From positions 1,645,501 through 1,709,500 of the forward strand of contig JAKOON010000004.1 in assembly GCA_022577435.1 (NCBI GenBank): DNA of 64,000 nucleotides, written 5' to 3'. Every line of letters begins with the position of its first letter. The stretch's first letter is position 1. The stretch comes from Embiotoca jacksoni (taxonomy: Eukaryota > Chordata > Actinopteri > Embiotocidae). Shown piece by piece: positions 24,250-34,739 of the stretch. Position numbers and translations under genes: made by a program. Below the pieces are notes generated by a model, which worked only from the letters and a program-made list of their open reading frames with translations, was not told the origin of the DNA and did no database searches.

Positions 24250-25924
24250 TTAATGGCAGATAAAAAGCTGGCAGGTAAGTAACTCACAACTTCTAGCTCT
24301 GCATTATAATAAACAGCGTAGATGGCCACACTTGGTGCGGTGGGAAAAACTCCATAAAGAAAGGCGTAATCGGAGAGGCTGGAGTGGTTCACAGCGCTGG
24401 TGTTGCTGTTGTCCAACAGATCCACCATGTCCTTACAAATCAGGGGCATTAACAACCTGAAAGTCAAATCAAAGGACTGGGGTCATTATTTGAGGTGTTT
24501 AGTCAACGCCGGTGTGAAAGCAGCGACACAAAACCATCCGTTGTACAAAGTGACCATCAGGTGAATTAAAGCTTGAATGGTTTTCACTTACAGTTTTGCC
24601 GTGATGAGTAATATCAGCGTCACGACTGTGGATCTGGTTAATTTTCTCAACTGGCCCACCATGGACAGACCCAGGTAGAACAGAGCTGCTCCCCCGAAAG
24701 AGTTGGCCAAGCCATCCACAAACTCAGCCATGAAGGGAGGAATCGTCTGGTGCAGGACGAAGTGGGCGATGATGCCGATACCGACCATGAACACGATGGG
24801 GTTCTTTAGGACCTGCAAAACTACGAGTCCCACGATCAGTAGTTTGTTCTGCTGGCGGTTTCCCTGATCTTTCCACTTCTGGATCTCACAGAGGGAAAAG
24901 CCGATGGGATTCAGAAGAATCAGGGACACGGGTGCCACCAGGTAGATGTACTGGAGGTACTCTGGGTACGTGCTTTGGTAAAGGGCTTCAACTGTGGACG
25001 AAGGTGAAGATGATTATAAACGAGAACATCGAAGGCCTCATGTACGAAGCTTTGGCTAAATTTGAAATAGAAACCAAGTTGACCAGCAAGCTGCAGAAAA
25101 GATGGTTCATGATTCCCATTTATCAACGCTGGTTACAGAAAAGTTCAAATCACTCATTCAAAGTAAAATGCGTACTATTAGTATCACAGACAAATGGCCC
25201 TTAATAAATATTATTTACACATTTTGCTGTAAGAGTTGGAGTCTCTTTCAGACTCTCAACACAGAGCAGAACAAAATATAAAAGATCCTGGAAATGAAAA
25301 GAATGATTTACATTTACATTTATTGAGTTGTCTCGATCATGATTAGATGTGTTCATATTTCTGCAAATTCTTGTGTGTCAGCACAAAATAATGAATTCCA
25401 CTTTGCTCTAAAATGACTCACTCTCAGTTTAGAGAACACTTTTGCATGAAGTCAAGGTTGATAAAGGAGGTCAATAAAAGAAATGATATTAAACAGAGCT
25501 GCAATGATTAGTCAATGAATCATTTAGCTGAATAACAGAAAATTAATCATCAACTATTTTGACAACAGATCAATCGTTTTGAGTCTTTTCTTAAATGGAA
25601 TAATTCTAAAATGCTCTGATTTCATCCTCTTATATGTGAATATGTTCTACTTCCTTTAGTTCTCCATGATAACAAACTGAATATCTTTTGGTTGTGGACT
25701 GTTGGTCGGGACAAAAGACATTTCAGGGTTCACCTTCAGCTCTGGGAAACAGTTTTCTGACATTTCAATGACCAGACAGATTAGTCAAAATCAAAATAAT
25801 AATTACCTGCAGCCCTCATATCAAATCGTGTTAGTTTACAGACAAATGGATGATTATACTTTTGGTTTGATGGATGGGAGAGCATTATAAAAGGTGTGAT
25901 TACAGTGGCAGCAGTGAAGGGAAA

Positions 25925-26002
<78 letters not shown>

Positions 26003-26501
26003 GGGGGGGGGGGGTATGAAAAGCTTTCCACTCACCTATAGGATACCCCAAAGCAAAGTCGTTGCTTTGGGTTGCAAATATTGAGAAGAGCCCGGCCTTA
26101 CTGTAGCGACTGTCAGGGCTGGCCACTATCAGTGTGAGGACGCACACAATGACAAACACACACACTTTGGCGATGAGGATGCTCCACAGAAACGGCCAGA
26201 TGACATTTCCAAAGTCCAGCAGCACCATGTTCTTGAAGAGCAGTGCTGGCAGAGCAAACTTGGACACAAAATTCCCCAAACCTTTGGCCTGGGTGGAGGT
26301 GATGATGTTTGCTCTCCCTGCAATGTACCCGCACAGTATTATCCCAAAACACTCCAGGAGAGCCGGCAGGAGCCTGTCGATGGACATGGTGGAGGACAGG
26401 CCGGTGGAGGACAGGCCGGTGGAGGACAGGTTGGCGGGGTCCGGGTCCTCCTCTTCCTCATGCGTAAAGTTCAAGCTGCTGGGTCTGCCCGGTGCCTCCA
26501 T
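19314..26501 (-). CDS. gpr155: GPR155 / LYCHOS, lysosomal cholesterol sensor, complete, 15 coding exons
   Basis: GPR155 (LYCHOS) is a lysosomal membrane protein that reports cholesterol to mTORC1 through GATOR1. It fuses an auxin-PIN-like transporter fold, a GPCR-like bundle and a C-terminal DEP domain. Exons: 26036-26501, 24592-24991, 24288-24456, 23988-24143, 23257-23340, 23038-23158, 22841-22925, 22481-22571, 22179-22386, 21159-21248, 20831-20961, 20233-20328, 20078-20142, 19780-19917, 19314-19509. Every phase matches; 831 aa. Recognisable blocks: LPALLECFGIILCGYIAGRA (first membrane helix, cholesterol-sensing side), FATQSNDFALGYP, LILLNPIGFSLCEIQKWKD, LITAKLLMPLICKDMVDLL, FGLDKHLILLPFK. 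The DEP domain (about residues 740-829) contains DCFLGCELVEWLQQVGLA and GGVLQHIKQEYSFQDSRLYY. The protein stops three residues after the DEP core, so the extra C-terminal tail of human GPR155 is missing. A 15-base coding repeat gives LSSTG-LSSTG-LSST in the N terminus. Confidence 0.96.
24222..24248. repeat. (TAA)n microsatellite in GPR155 intron 3
   Basis: Nine uninterrupted TAA units, about 40 bases downstream (on the minus strand) of the exon ending at 24288. Confidence 0.9.
25495..25818. mobile_element. MITE-like palindromic element in GPR155 intron 1
   Basis: About 320 bases beginning AGAGCTGCAATGATTAGTC and ending ATTAGTC..TAATTACCTGCAGCCCT, so the ends are imperfect inverted repeats. 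The interior (GATTAGTCAATGAATCATTT, AACTGAATATCTTTTGGTTG, GGACTGTTGGTCGGGACAAA) resembles a nonautonomous DNA-transposon family very common in teleosts. It encodes nothing. Boundaries are good to a few bases. Confidence 0.75.
25928..26014. repeat. (GT)n microsatellite followed by a G run, GPR155 intron 1
   Basis: About 37 GT units (25928-26001), then T and a 12-base G run (26003-26014), ending only 22 bases from the donor of the first coding exon at 26036. On the transcript (minus) strand it is a C run followed by (AC)n. Open frames of repeated HT or CV over it are artefacts. Confidence 0.95.
26388..26432 (-). repeat. gpr155: Coding 15-base minisatellite in GPR155 exon 1
   Basis: Three tandem copies of GGTGGAGGACAGGCC on the plus strand (the last imperfect), reading in frame as LSSTG repeats ahead of the first membrane segment. 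Unit length keeps the frame. Confidence 0.95.
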
Positions 26502-27117
26502 CGTGCTAACGCTCCCTCTGCTGTGAGCCGTCAGGTGTTGTTTGTGGTCATGTTAATGTGCCGGGTACTAAAAGCGAGAGACAGCAGAGGACATGTTGGT
26601 GATAAGATGTCTGGTTCAAAGGCAATCTGGTCATAAATAACTTCATATCGCGTTGGTTCCCCGAAACAGGCACATATGACTGAACGGAGTCTTTTTGGAA
26701 GAGTTGAACAGCTGATAGAAAGTACAGCCACGTTAATACTCAGAAGAGTTGCTCTGACCTCTGACAGCGGCTGCGTCCTCTCATGTCCCCTCATGTCCTC
26801 TCATGTCCCATGTGTCACTCATGTTTCGGTTGCAGTAGCCATGAGTGTCGTTAGCCGGCGAGCTAACGTAAAGCTGGAGACAGAAACAGGACGCGGAGCT
26901 GCTTACATGACCAAACTTCACGGTCTACCGTCACAGCTGTGTGAAGAGCTCTGAAGCAACGTGAACGTCGTGTTTATGTCACGTATTGCTCAACATCCCA
27001 CCAGCAACTTTCACAGTCACTGATTTGTCAACACGTTTCCACCAATCACCTTCTGAAGACGGGAGAGGGGCGTGGCTTCAATCCACCTATCTGGGTCTGA
27101 AGATTGCGTTCAGCAAT

Positions 27118-27119
27118 AT

Positions 27120-27166
<47 letters not shown>
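27118..27166. repeat. (TAA)n microsatellite upstream of GPR155
   Basis: About 16 uninterrupted TAA units. Confidence 0.95.
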
Positions 27167-27167
<1 letters not shown>

Positions 27168-27229
27168 GACAATTAATAGACTTGGTAGGCAAGAGTATCA
27201 TTTCCCCTGGAGATGACGTCACCCCCCTC

Positions 27230-27243
27230 CACACACACACACA

Positions 27244-27274
<31 letters not shown>

Positions 27275-27275
27275 G
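27230..27275. repeat. (CA)n microsatellite upstream of GPR155
   Basis: About 22 CA units with one CATA interruption. Confidence 0.95.
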
Positions 27276-27302
27276 CAGACTAGTGCAGAGTCCAATCTAG
27301 TG

Positions 27303-27312
27303 GTCACGTGAC
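27303..27312. promoter_or_regulatory. GTCACGTGAC (CLEAR/USF-type E-box) upstream of GPR155
   Basis: A perfect 10-base palindrome matching the CLEAR consensus bound by TFEB/TFE3 and also USF sites. It lies 802 bases upstream of the GPR155 start codon and abuts CCAAT. GPR155 being a lysosomal gene makes CLEAR regulation plausible but unproven. Confidence 0.4.
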
Positions 27313-28274
27313 CAATCAGCACTCTGTTACGACCTGGCAGGCAGCAGGCTGTTGGTGCTGTTGGTTCCCATGGGGTCCACTTTTACAGTTTCCAAGTGGT
27401 TCTTGGGCAGATTGCAGAGTAGCTCAACTAATCTGGAAACGAATGACAATTTTTGCAAATATAATTCGATATGAAAAATATAGGCTATACCTAAAGTACG
27501 GTGTCGTCTCAGCTCAGTCTTTAAATATCGTCTTCATCCGTACATTTGTATATTTATGTTATATATTGTTTTAGTAGAATCTATATGTTGCACTAGTATT
27601 GTGTATTACATCGTCTAATAATTATTCATATTATACATCAGCAAAAAAAAAAAAAAAAGAGCATACAAGCATCATGTTACATTTTATTGGAAATAATTAA
27701 ATTTGACTTTAAACCTCCATGAACTCTGTCATACTTGGAGTCACCTGAACTGCATGAAGAGGAGGTGAAAGCCTGTGAGTGACGAGTCTTCTGGGGTTAA
27801 TGTTCAAAACAACATTCAGCTGAGGTTTCATCAGCTGAGGATCCAGCAGATGGGTAACCATGCAACAACACGTTAGGACTGGAAGTGCAAAGGCACAGAA
27901 TCTGCATATGTATTTGAATGTCAAATAGCAGGGTGGCAGAAAAATACCCACAATGCAAATTGTGCAGCGGGGAAACAGTCGCGAGCTTTCCTTCATGAAT
28001 GATATGACAAGAAAGGCTTAAGTGTTTCAGAAAGCTGATTTAACTGTTGTCCAACAGCCTCTCTTACAAATGATGACCACGTTTTTGCCAAAATATGAAA
28101 CACATCAGTCTTCACAAATGACTGGATTACAGCTACCAAAATTTATACATGTATTAATAGATATTAACAACATTTCACAACGTGTTACACGTAAATACTG
28201 AATGTCAGGAAACTACAACATTACTTAAAATCGTACTTCAGGCAAACAGTCACCTTGTAAACTGACAATATCAG

Positions 28275-28280
28275 TTTATT
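28275..28280 (-). terminator. chrna1: CHRNA1 polyadenylation signal (AATAAA on minus)
   Basis: TTTATT on the plus strand about 240 bases beyond the CHRNA1 stop. A second copy lies at 27683-27688, so a longer 3' UTR is possible. Confidence 0.45.
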
Positions 28281-28520
28281 CAGTTGTGCCCTATAAACAC
28301 CTCAAACAATATTCCCAAATGTCAGATTTCCTTTGAATAAAAAAAACAACAACTAGTTTTGACAAATAGGCTGAAGAAAGCAAATAAAACATGTTCTTGT
28401 GCAGATACAAAATTGGACCAAACCCCAAAAAGCAAACAAGCAGAGACTCCCTCGGGCAGTAAGCGTGGACCGTAAATGCTGCTGCAGGGCCTGTACAGGT
28501 AACACGTTTCATACTGGTGT

Positions 28521-31500
28521 TCACAGCATGCTCAGCTCAATGAGGCGGCCTGCAAACACGCCTAATGTGCCGATCAGACACACAGCCATGAAGACACACA
28601 GCAGGATGTGATCCAACACCATGGCCACAAACTTCCATTCTTCAGCCGCCTGCAAAGAGAAGAGCAGGGACACGATGACGTATGTAAAATCAGGACTCAC
28701 TGCAGAACCATCTTAACACGGTTTATGATTAGTTTACATTGTTGGATTCCTCATCTGACTTCATGGTTTCTGCGATGTACTTGATTCCCTCAATGGCACT
28801 GCGGACATCAGGGTTCTTGGTGATGGGTGACTGGTAGGGAACAGCAGACGTCTGGTTGCCAGAGATGTCTGAGATGTCAAAATCAGCACCGTAGATGGTT
28901 TTAGTCTGCTTTTCTTTCCCCGGCCGTTTCATTGTTGAGAAGAACATGATGTTGGGGATGGTTTCTATAAAAACCTGTCATATAAATAAATAAATAAAGG
29001 TGTCAAGGAGTATACAACGTGTTGGATAAAGACACAAACGAAACACGTTCTGTCCACTACCACTAGATGGCAGTATAATGCAGACGAAAAAAGATTAAGG
29101 ATGCTCTCCAAAGATTGCTAAACTTGGGAAGACATTCATTTTCAGCCTAAAGCTTCACACTCAAAATGATAACAAGCTTCCAGTTTGTTCCTCTTATCTC
29201 ACCTTGCGGACCCAGTCGGGCATTGTATGAGTGCTTGGGGAGCGGTGGTGGGTGTTGATGACAATGACAGTGATGATGATGGATGCGATGACAAACACCA
29301 TGGTGAAGAGCATGTACTTCCCGATGAGGGGCACAGCACTGGAGGTGGAGGGAATCAGCTCCACGATGACCAGCAGGAACACAGTGAGAGACAGCAAGAC
29401 AGAGATGCTGAGAGTCATCTTCTCACCTGGAAGACACAGAAAACCGTTTTCACTTCTTTTTTTTCTCTCTTTAGTCTGTTTAATAATCACAGTGACATCT
29501 CACAGACATGCGACATGACTAATAGGACAGAAAAGAAGAAAGAAAAAACATTTGCAAAACAATTACACTTCAAATTGACACAATCCTCATCATCCAACGG
29601 ATGATTTGCTCATTTTATATGTTTAAAGGCACCAAAACAGCTACTGAAAGGACCAAGTGGGAAGAATGAGGAAGAACTTAAAAACAATCATAATACACAA
29701 TGTTTTTTTATTTAAACCTTCCTCTGATTTTTGATTTTTGATTTTCTTGTTTGCTGTTTTGAACTCTTAAAAAAAACATTTAAATAATCACCACAACAGT
29801 GGCAGGCCACAAGTTCATTTTGCTTCATTTTGAGGGGCAACAAGGCGAAAGGGTTGTTGCAGCCTACATTTACACCACAACCTCTGTCCTACACACTCAA
29901 CCATTGATCTTTCTAACTGAACTTAGAAGTAGGGAAAGCTGTAAGTAATATAGCAATATTTCTAAAAAAAAATAAAGAAATATACAATTTAAACACAGAT
30001 TCTGTGACATTCAAACATATTTTAATTTGAAAGAAAAAAAATGAAACAATGGAAAATGCAGCTGCCATATTTAACCGTCGACTCCTGAACATGCAATCTC
30101 TTCACAACGCCACAAGGGAGCGCTGTTCCTGCCTAGTTTATCGTCCTGACAGCTCATCAATTATACACCATAGTATACGGCTACCCAATAATTGCACTGT
30201 TCAGTCCTATAAGCCAATCAAATCTAAAGAGTGAGAGGCAGCTTTACTTCTGTTGGAACAACAATGGAACAAGTAAACAGAATCCTGACACCATTTCACA
30301 CCAATAAAATGCAAAACATGTTGCTTGTTGTTGTCGCTCAGTGAGAGCGGTTATCCCAGAGAGAGCTTCTCCTGGCACCGGCTTCTCCTCCACACTATCC
30401 TGTCAGCAGCCATATCAGAAACAGGGATCAAGTGATGTATTATACATTAAAGCAAAGGCCTGCTTTCAGACATGACAGCACAGAGGGACTCTGGGTAATG
30501 AGGCAGACCTACACACTGGGAACACGGCCAGATGTGCACATAAGCTGCGTGGCTCCTCTAGCAGTCAACGTAGGAGCATTTTAGACTGACAGGCAGCATT
30601 AAACACGAGGGTTTGTCCAACATTTTGACATTTGATGTTGTGAAATATGGATGATAAAGATTCTGTTTAAAAGCAGATGTGACCTAATTTTGACAGTTTG
30701 CACAGAACTACCTCTCCTGGTGTCTTTGCATCTTGTTTGTGCTCACATAGGAGCCGCTTTATACTTTTCAGGTGAGACTACTTTAGCAGTGACTGTGGAT
30801 TTAACGTGGATGTCATGTCAAATCTATGTGACAGCGAGCAGACAGCTTAGCTAAATATAAATAACAATAATAATAATAAAAAAAAAACAGCTAGCTGGCT
30901 TTGTTTGAATTTAAAACTACTTACCAGCACCTCTAAAGTCATCATGTTATATCTTTTTTTTCATCGAAACAAAAACTAAATTGTACAAATGTAAATGTTC
31001 AGTTTATTGAGTTATTGTAAATATATATATTTTGGGAGAGGAATGGTTAAATATGTCTATAAATGTCCTGTTTTATTGCTATTCGTTGGTGTAAACATAC
31101 CAGAGTCGGTAGGCAGATAGAAGACCAGACCGGTCAGGAAGGAGAAGAGCATGCAGGGGATGATGACGTTGACGATGAAGTACAGCGGAAGCCGCAGCAT
31201 GAGGAAGTGGTAGGTGATGTCCAGGTAGGGGGTGTCTGGACAGCAGGCGTAGTACACCCAGTGCTTCCATCCGCGGAAGTCCTTCATCACCCACTCTCCA
31301 CTTTCCATGAAGTGACTCAGATCTGGCTTGTCATTCTCCTGTGAGAAGAAGCAATAAAAAGGATGATTGCTCCGGTTACCACAACGTTCTCCGCGGTTAT
31401 TTTCATATGCATTAATCTCGAAATGAGGTTTGCACTCAAAAGAATTGAAGTGTGCAAAACCGTGTTTACAACGTATGTCTTCAAACTCTAAACAAAGCTA

Positions 31501-34342
31501 CAGGAAGGTGACGGTATATTAGCAGAAATACTGAAAGCAGGAGGGGAACATTTGGCCTAGATTTGTCCGAATGTAACAAAACAACCTCACTTTTAACATG
31601 TTTTATCTCCTTTTTTAATCAGTACAAAAAACCTTTGTTGTGTGGAGATGAAGACATAAGATGTTGCTGGATTTGTTTTTCTCTTGGAGGAAGGCTCGTC
31701 ATCTTCTCCTGTTTAAAAGTTTACATGCTACGTTAACTGTCCTCTTGATGTATCTTGAGAGTGGCGTCAATCTCTTAATCTAGCTTTCATGTCATTTCAT
31801 TCATCAAATTAAAGTGACTACATGCATGGATTAGGTATCGTTACGGGATTGACGACGACGAGGTTTCCGTCGTATGTCCAGGTTCCCAGCTTCATGCTGC
31901 AGTTCTGGAGGTCAAAGGGGAAATGCAGCACAATGATTTCACAGTAGCTCTTGAAAATGGCAGGCGGGTTCCATGTGATCTTCCCCGTGTGCTCCAGCAG
32001 CACTTTGGTCTCATGAACGATGGCAAAGTCACCGTCAGCACTGCGGGCGACAGACAAACACAGGCAGCATCAACATCCCAGGAGATAATTAGTTAAATGT
32101 TAATGCAGGGGGACATCAGCGCCTGAGGATGGGTGAGGTTGGCACAAGTTGTTGTGGCAGAGCTGGTTGTCAGGGAAAAACAGCAGTGTGTCAGATGCAG
32201 CATATGGTGGGAGGAGGTGGGGGAGGGAGGGAGGGGGGGGGCCTGCTATACCGAGGCCGGATTTAGCCTGGTGAAATCTGAGCTTTCACACGTAACACTC
32301 CACAGTATAGGAAAGTGTGATTAAGAAAAATCACTGACAGGGGTGTCAATTTTTTCTGGGGGTAAAGATGCTCAGATCAGACAAAGCCTATTGTAATGAA
32401 AGAAAACATTTCTGCACAAAAACAGAGAGACATGGCGGTGATCAAATATCGCCTGAATGCATACTTGTTGTAGAGAACCAGATCAGGACGCCAAATATCA
32501 GTGGAGGGGACTCTGATCTTTTTGATGCCGCCATAATCCTCTGGGGTCCACTGCAAGTTCACATCTTTCCATTGCTGAAACAACAGACAAAACAGACAAG
32601 GACAGCCAGAGCAAGGTGAGGTACAACAACAAGAACAACCGTTATGAATGAGTCATTCTGCAAAAGAAAGCGAATGAATGATAAACCTCATATTTTACAA
32701 ATGTCTCAGTGGAACCAAACTTTGTGAGGTTTGTTGAGAATCAGACAGAAACCATTCTGGTACCAAAGATTTAAAGGCAGACCTTCGCTGAAACATGACA
32801 TCTGAATCTGACTTTGGCCTTTATAGAGAACATGACAGAAGAAAGTGGCTGCATTTGTGTAATATATTTTCTGATTAGTTGTAAGTAGTTCATCTGTTGA
32901 AGCTTTTCTGCAGTATAACGGCTCGTCCAACGTCTTTCTTTCAAGATAACACAACAAAAGACGTGAACACATGAATCTAACCTGTTTCAGTCGCACGTTG
33001 CTGCTGACGATCTGGTTGACCTCATCCTGCGGATCCAGACAATGTGATCAGACAGTTGGTGACCGTGAATCTGAATGCAGATGGGGTGATATACTGTGAC
33101 ATGAGACCTTACCACGCTGATGAGCTGGATGAGCTGGAGACCCACGATGACGACTACCGGGTCCTTGAAGTGATTGACAGGACGGACGACCTTATTGTAA
33201 CCAGTGAAAAGGGTTTTAACCAGACGGGTTTCATCAGTAGAGGCCCAGACTGCACCTGAAACCCACGTGACACCATAGAGGACACATTTTAATACTTGTT
33301 TACTTCACATTTGACGTCATTCACACAGTGAATTTATTCCTTTGGGTGGCAGTGTAGCTCTTAACTTGGACAAGTGTTATCTTCTGCCAAACTAGCGTAC
33401 TGCTTTAAGAGCATCTGATACGTGGAGTGGGTTTAATATGACTTGAAAATAGATGTGACAAACTCTGTACTGTATGTGTAACATGCTTTTCAATGTAAGT
33501 GCACAACAGAGTGAAACCACTTTCACATGGTGTTTTGAAATGTGCATGAAATCAGGCTTTGAAAATACTGAACATTAAAAACATCATATTTTATCATTTA
33601 GAAAAGTTAATATTTTTACATATAAAAAAAGGTTTTAATTAAATAAATATATTTTTACATTCCTAAGATATCAGAGATGATAGCAGACCTTCGGGCCGGC
33701 TGCGTAAAATGTACCTTATGCATTTGAATTTGGGTGTTAAATTTGGAAATGCTGCCTTTAAACACGTGATGGGACACCAGGGTGGGTTCCTAATAGAGAT
33801 ATTCTTATGCTACGAGAATTCCCGCAACATATCTGTCACCAGACGGCGCAGGATCCCCTTTCATTTTTCAGCTGACCTTGAAATGAAGGTCATTTTGAAG
33901 CAACATGTTGTTTGAATGCTTGAATGATTCTGCAGACATTCAACATGTAAACTAAGGAACTGCCTGTCTATAATTATGCCGGTGACTTCATGGTGATAGA
34001 CGGATGAAAGGTTTAAAAGCAAACGAAAGCAGCGTCTGTGCCCTTGTCAAAGAGCTAGTTTGCAAAAAAAAAAAAAAATCTGAATATGCTCATTATTTTT
34101 GTTGTTTTGAATTGGAACATCTTTCACTGACCTGAGAGCGGTTTCATTAAATGTGTTTAACGAAGAGAGGATTTACCAATAAATTTTAGCTTTTTCCTGA
34201 CGTCATAATGCTTAAAACACTAAGACCAATAAAATAAAAAGGCACATATTTCAAGAATAATTCAGTGCACATTTTGTTGAGTTTAAAATAACTTCTTACC
34301 TGCAAGAATGACAAGATGAAAAATTAAAAATATAGTATTCAT
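28521..34342 (-). CDS. chrna1: Muscle nicotinic acetylcholine receptor alpha-1 subunit, complete, nine exons
   Basis: CHRNA1 is the ligand-binding alpha subunit of the pentameric cation channel of the muscle endplate. Exons: 34300-34342, 33113-33255, 32982-33026, 32465-32574, 31845-32040, 31101-31338, 29203-29426, 28738-28974, 28521-28649. All phases agree; 454 aa. Exon 1 encodes only the signal peptide start MNTIFLIFHLVILA. Exon 3 is the diagnostic 45-base exon (DEVNQIVSSNVRLKQ). The Cys-loop CEIIVLHFPFDLQNC in exon 5 has an N-glycosylation site at its second Cys (NCS). Exon 6 has the vicinal cysteines in YYACCPDTPYLDI that define alpha subunits, then TM1. Exon 7 carries the pore helix TM2 (MTLSISVLLSLTVFLLVIVE) and TM3. 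Exon 8 is the cytoplasmic loop with SAIEGIKYIAETMKS, and exon 9 is TM4. The ligand tyrosines and loop-B Trp-Thr-Tyr (GTWTYDG) are present. No defect is seen. Confidence 0.97.
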
Positions 34343-34729
34343 TCTTGCCAATAAAATCAGGAATCCAAAACCAAGATCCAACTTCAGGACGCTGCCTGTT
34401 GACCACTGGGGAATTAAAAAGGTTTGACCCACCTAAAATATTCTTTCAGCGCTGGCTAACGACTTACTGTACAACCTCCAAGTTGTCCACAAACAGCCTT
34501 GTTGTTATTGTCAGACAGCGGATGTGAATGACTGCACGCCAACGCTTGTCATTTAAGAGGGCCACATTCTTCGTCATCTGTTATAAGATCAACATGCCAG
34601 AGTAATCCAACACTGAAATATCCCATCATGAATTTGCCCACACACAAGCTGGGGGTGTAAAGACACAACACATGCTAGCCACAGAGTGTGTCTTGTAACA
34701 GTGGAGCTATTATTGAAGCTTTGGAAATC

Positions 34730-34739
34730 TTATATATAG
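34730..34739. promoter_or_regulatory. MEF2-like site upstream of CHRNA1
   Basis: TTATATATAG fits YTAWWWWTAR. Such AT-rich decamers arise often by chance in this AT-rich stretch, so only its place upstream of a muscle gene makes it notable. Confidence 0.25.

Larger units (their letters stand above)
26502..28520. other. GPR155 5' region and CHRNA1 3' UTR; no WIPF1
   Basis: Contains the presumed GPR155 promoter (26502 to about 27,320), two microsatellites and the CHRNA1 3' UTR. It includes a short inverted motif CGTTAGC/GCTAACG at 26849-26868 and the palindrome GTCACGTGAC at 27303-27312 followed by CCAAT (27312-27316). A poly(A) run lies at 27642-27658. I see no exon of WIPF1, which lies between GPR155 and CHRNA1 in mammals. 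Confidence 0.6.

Noticed and set aside
27709..27996. 95-codon minus-strand open frame with Cys-rich hydrophobic stretches
   Set aside because: Lies in the CHRNA1 3' region, with no splice sites or family motif; likely chance.
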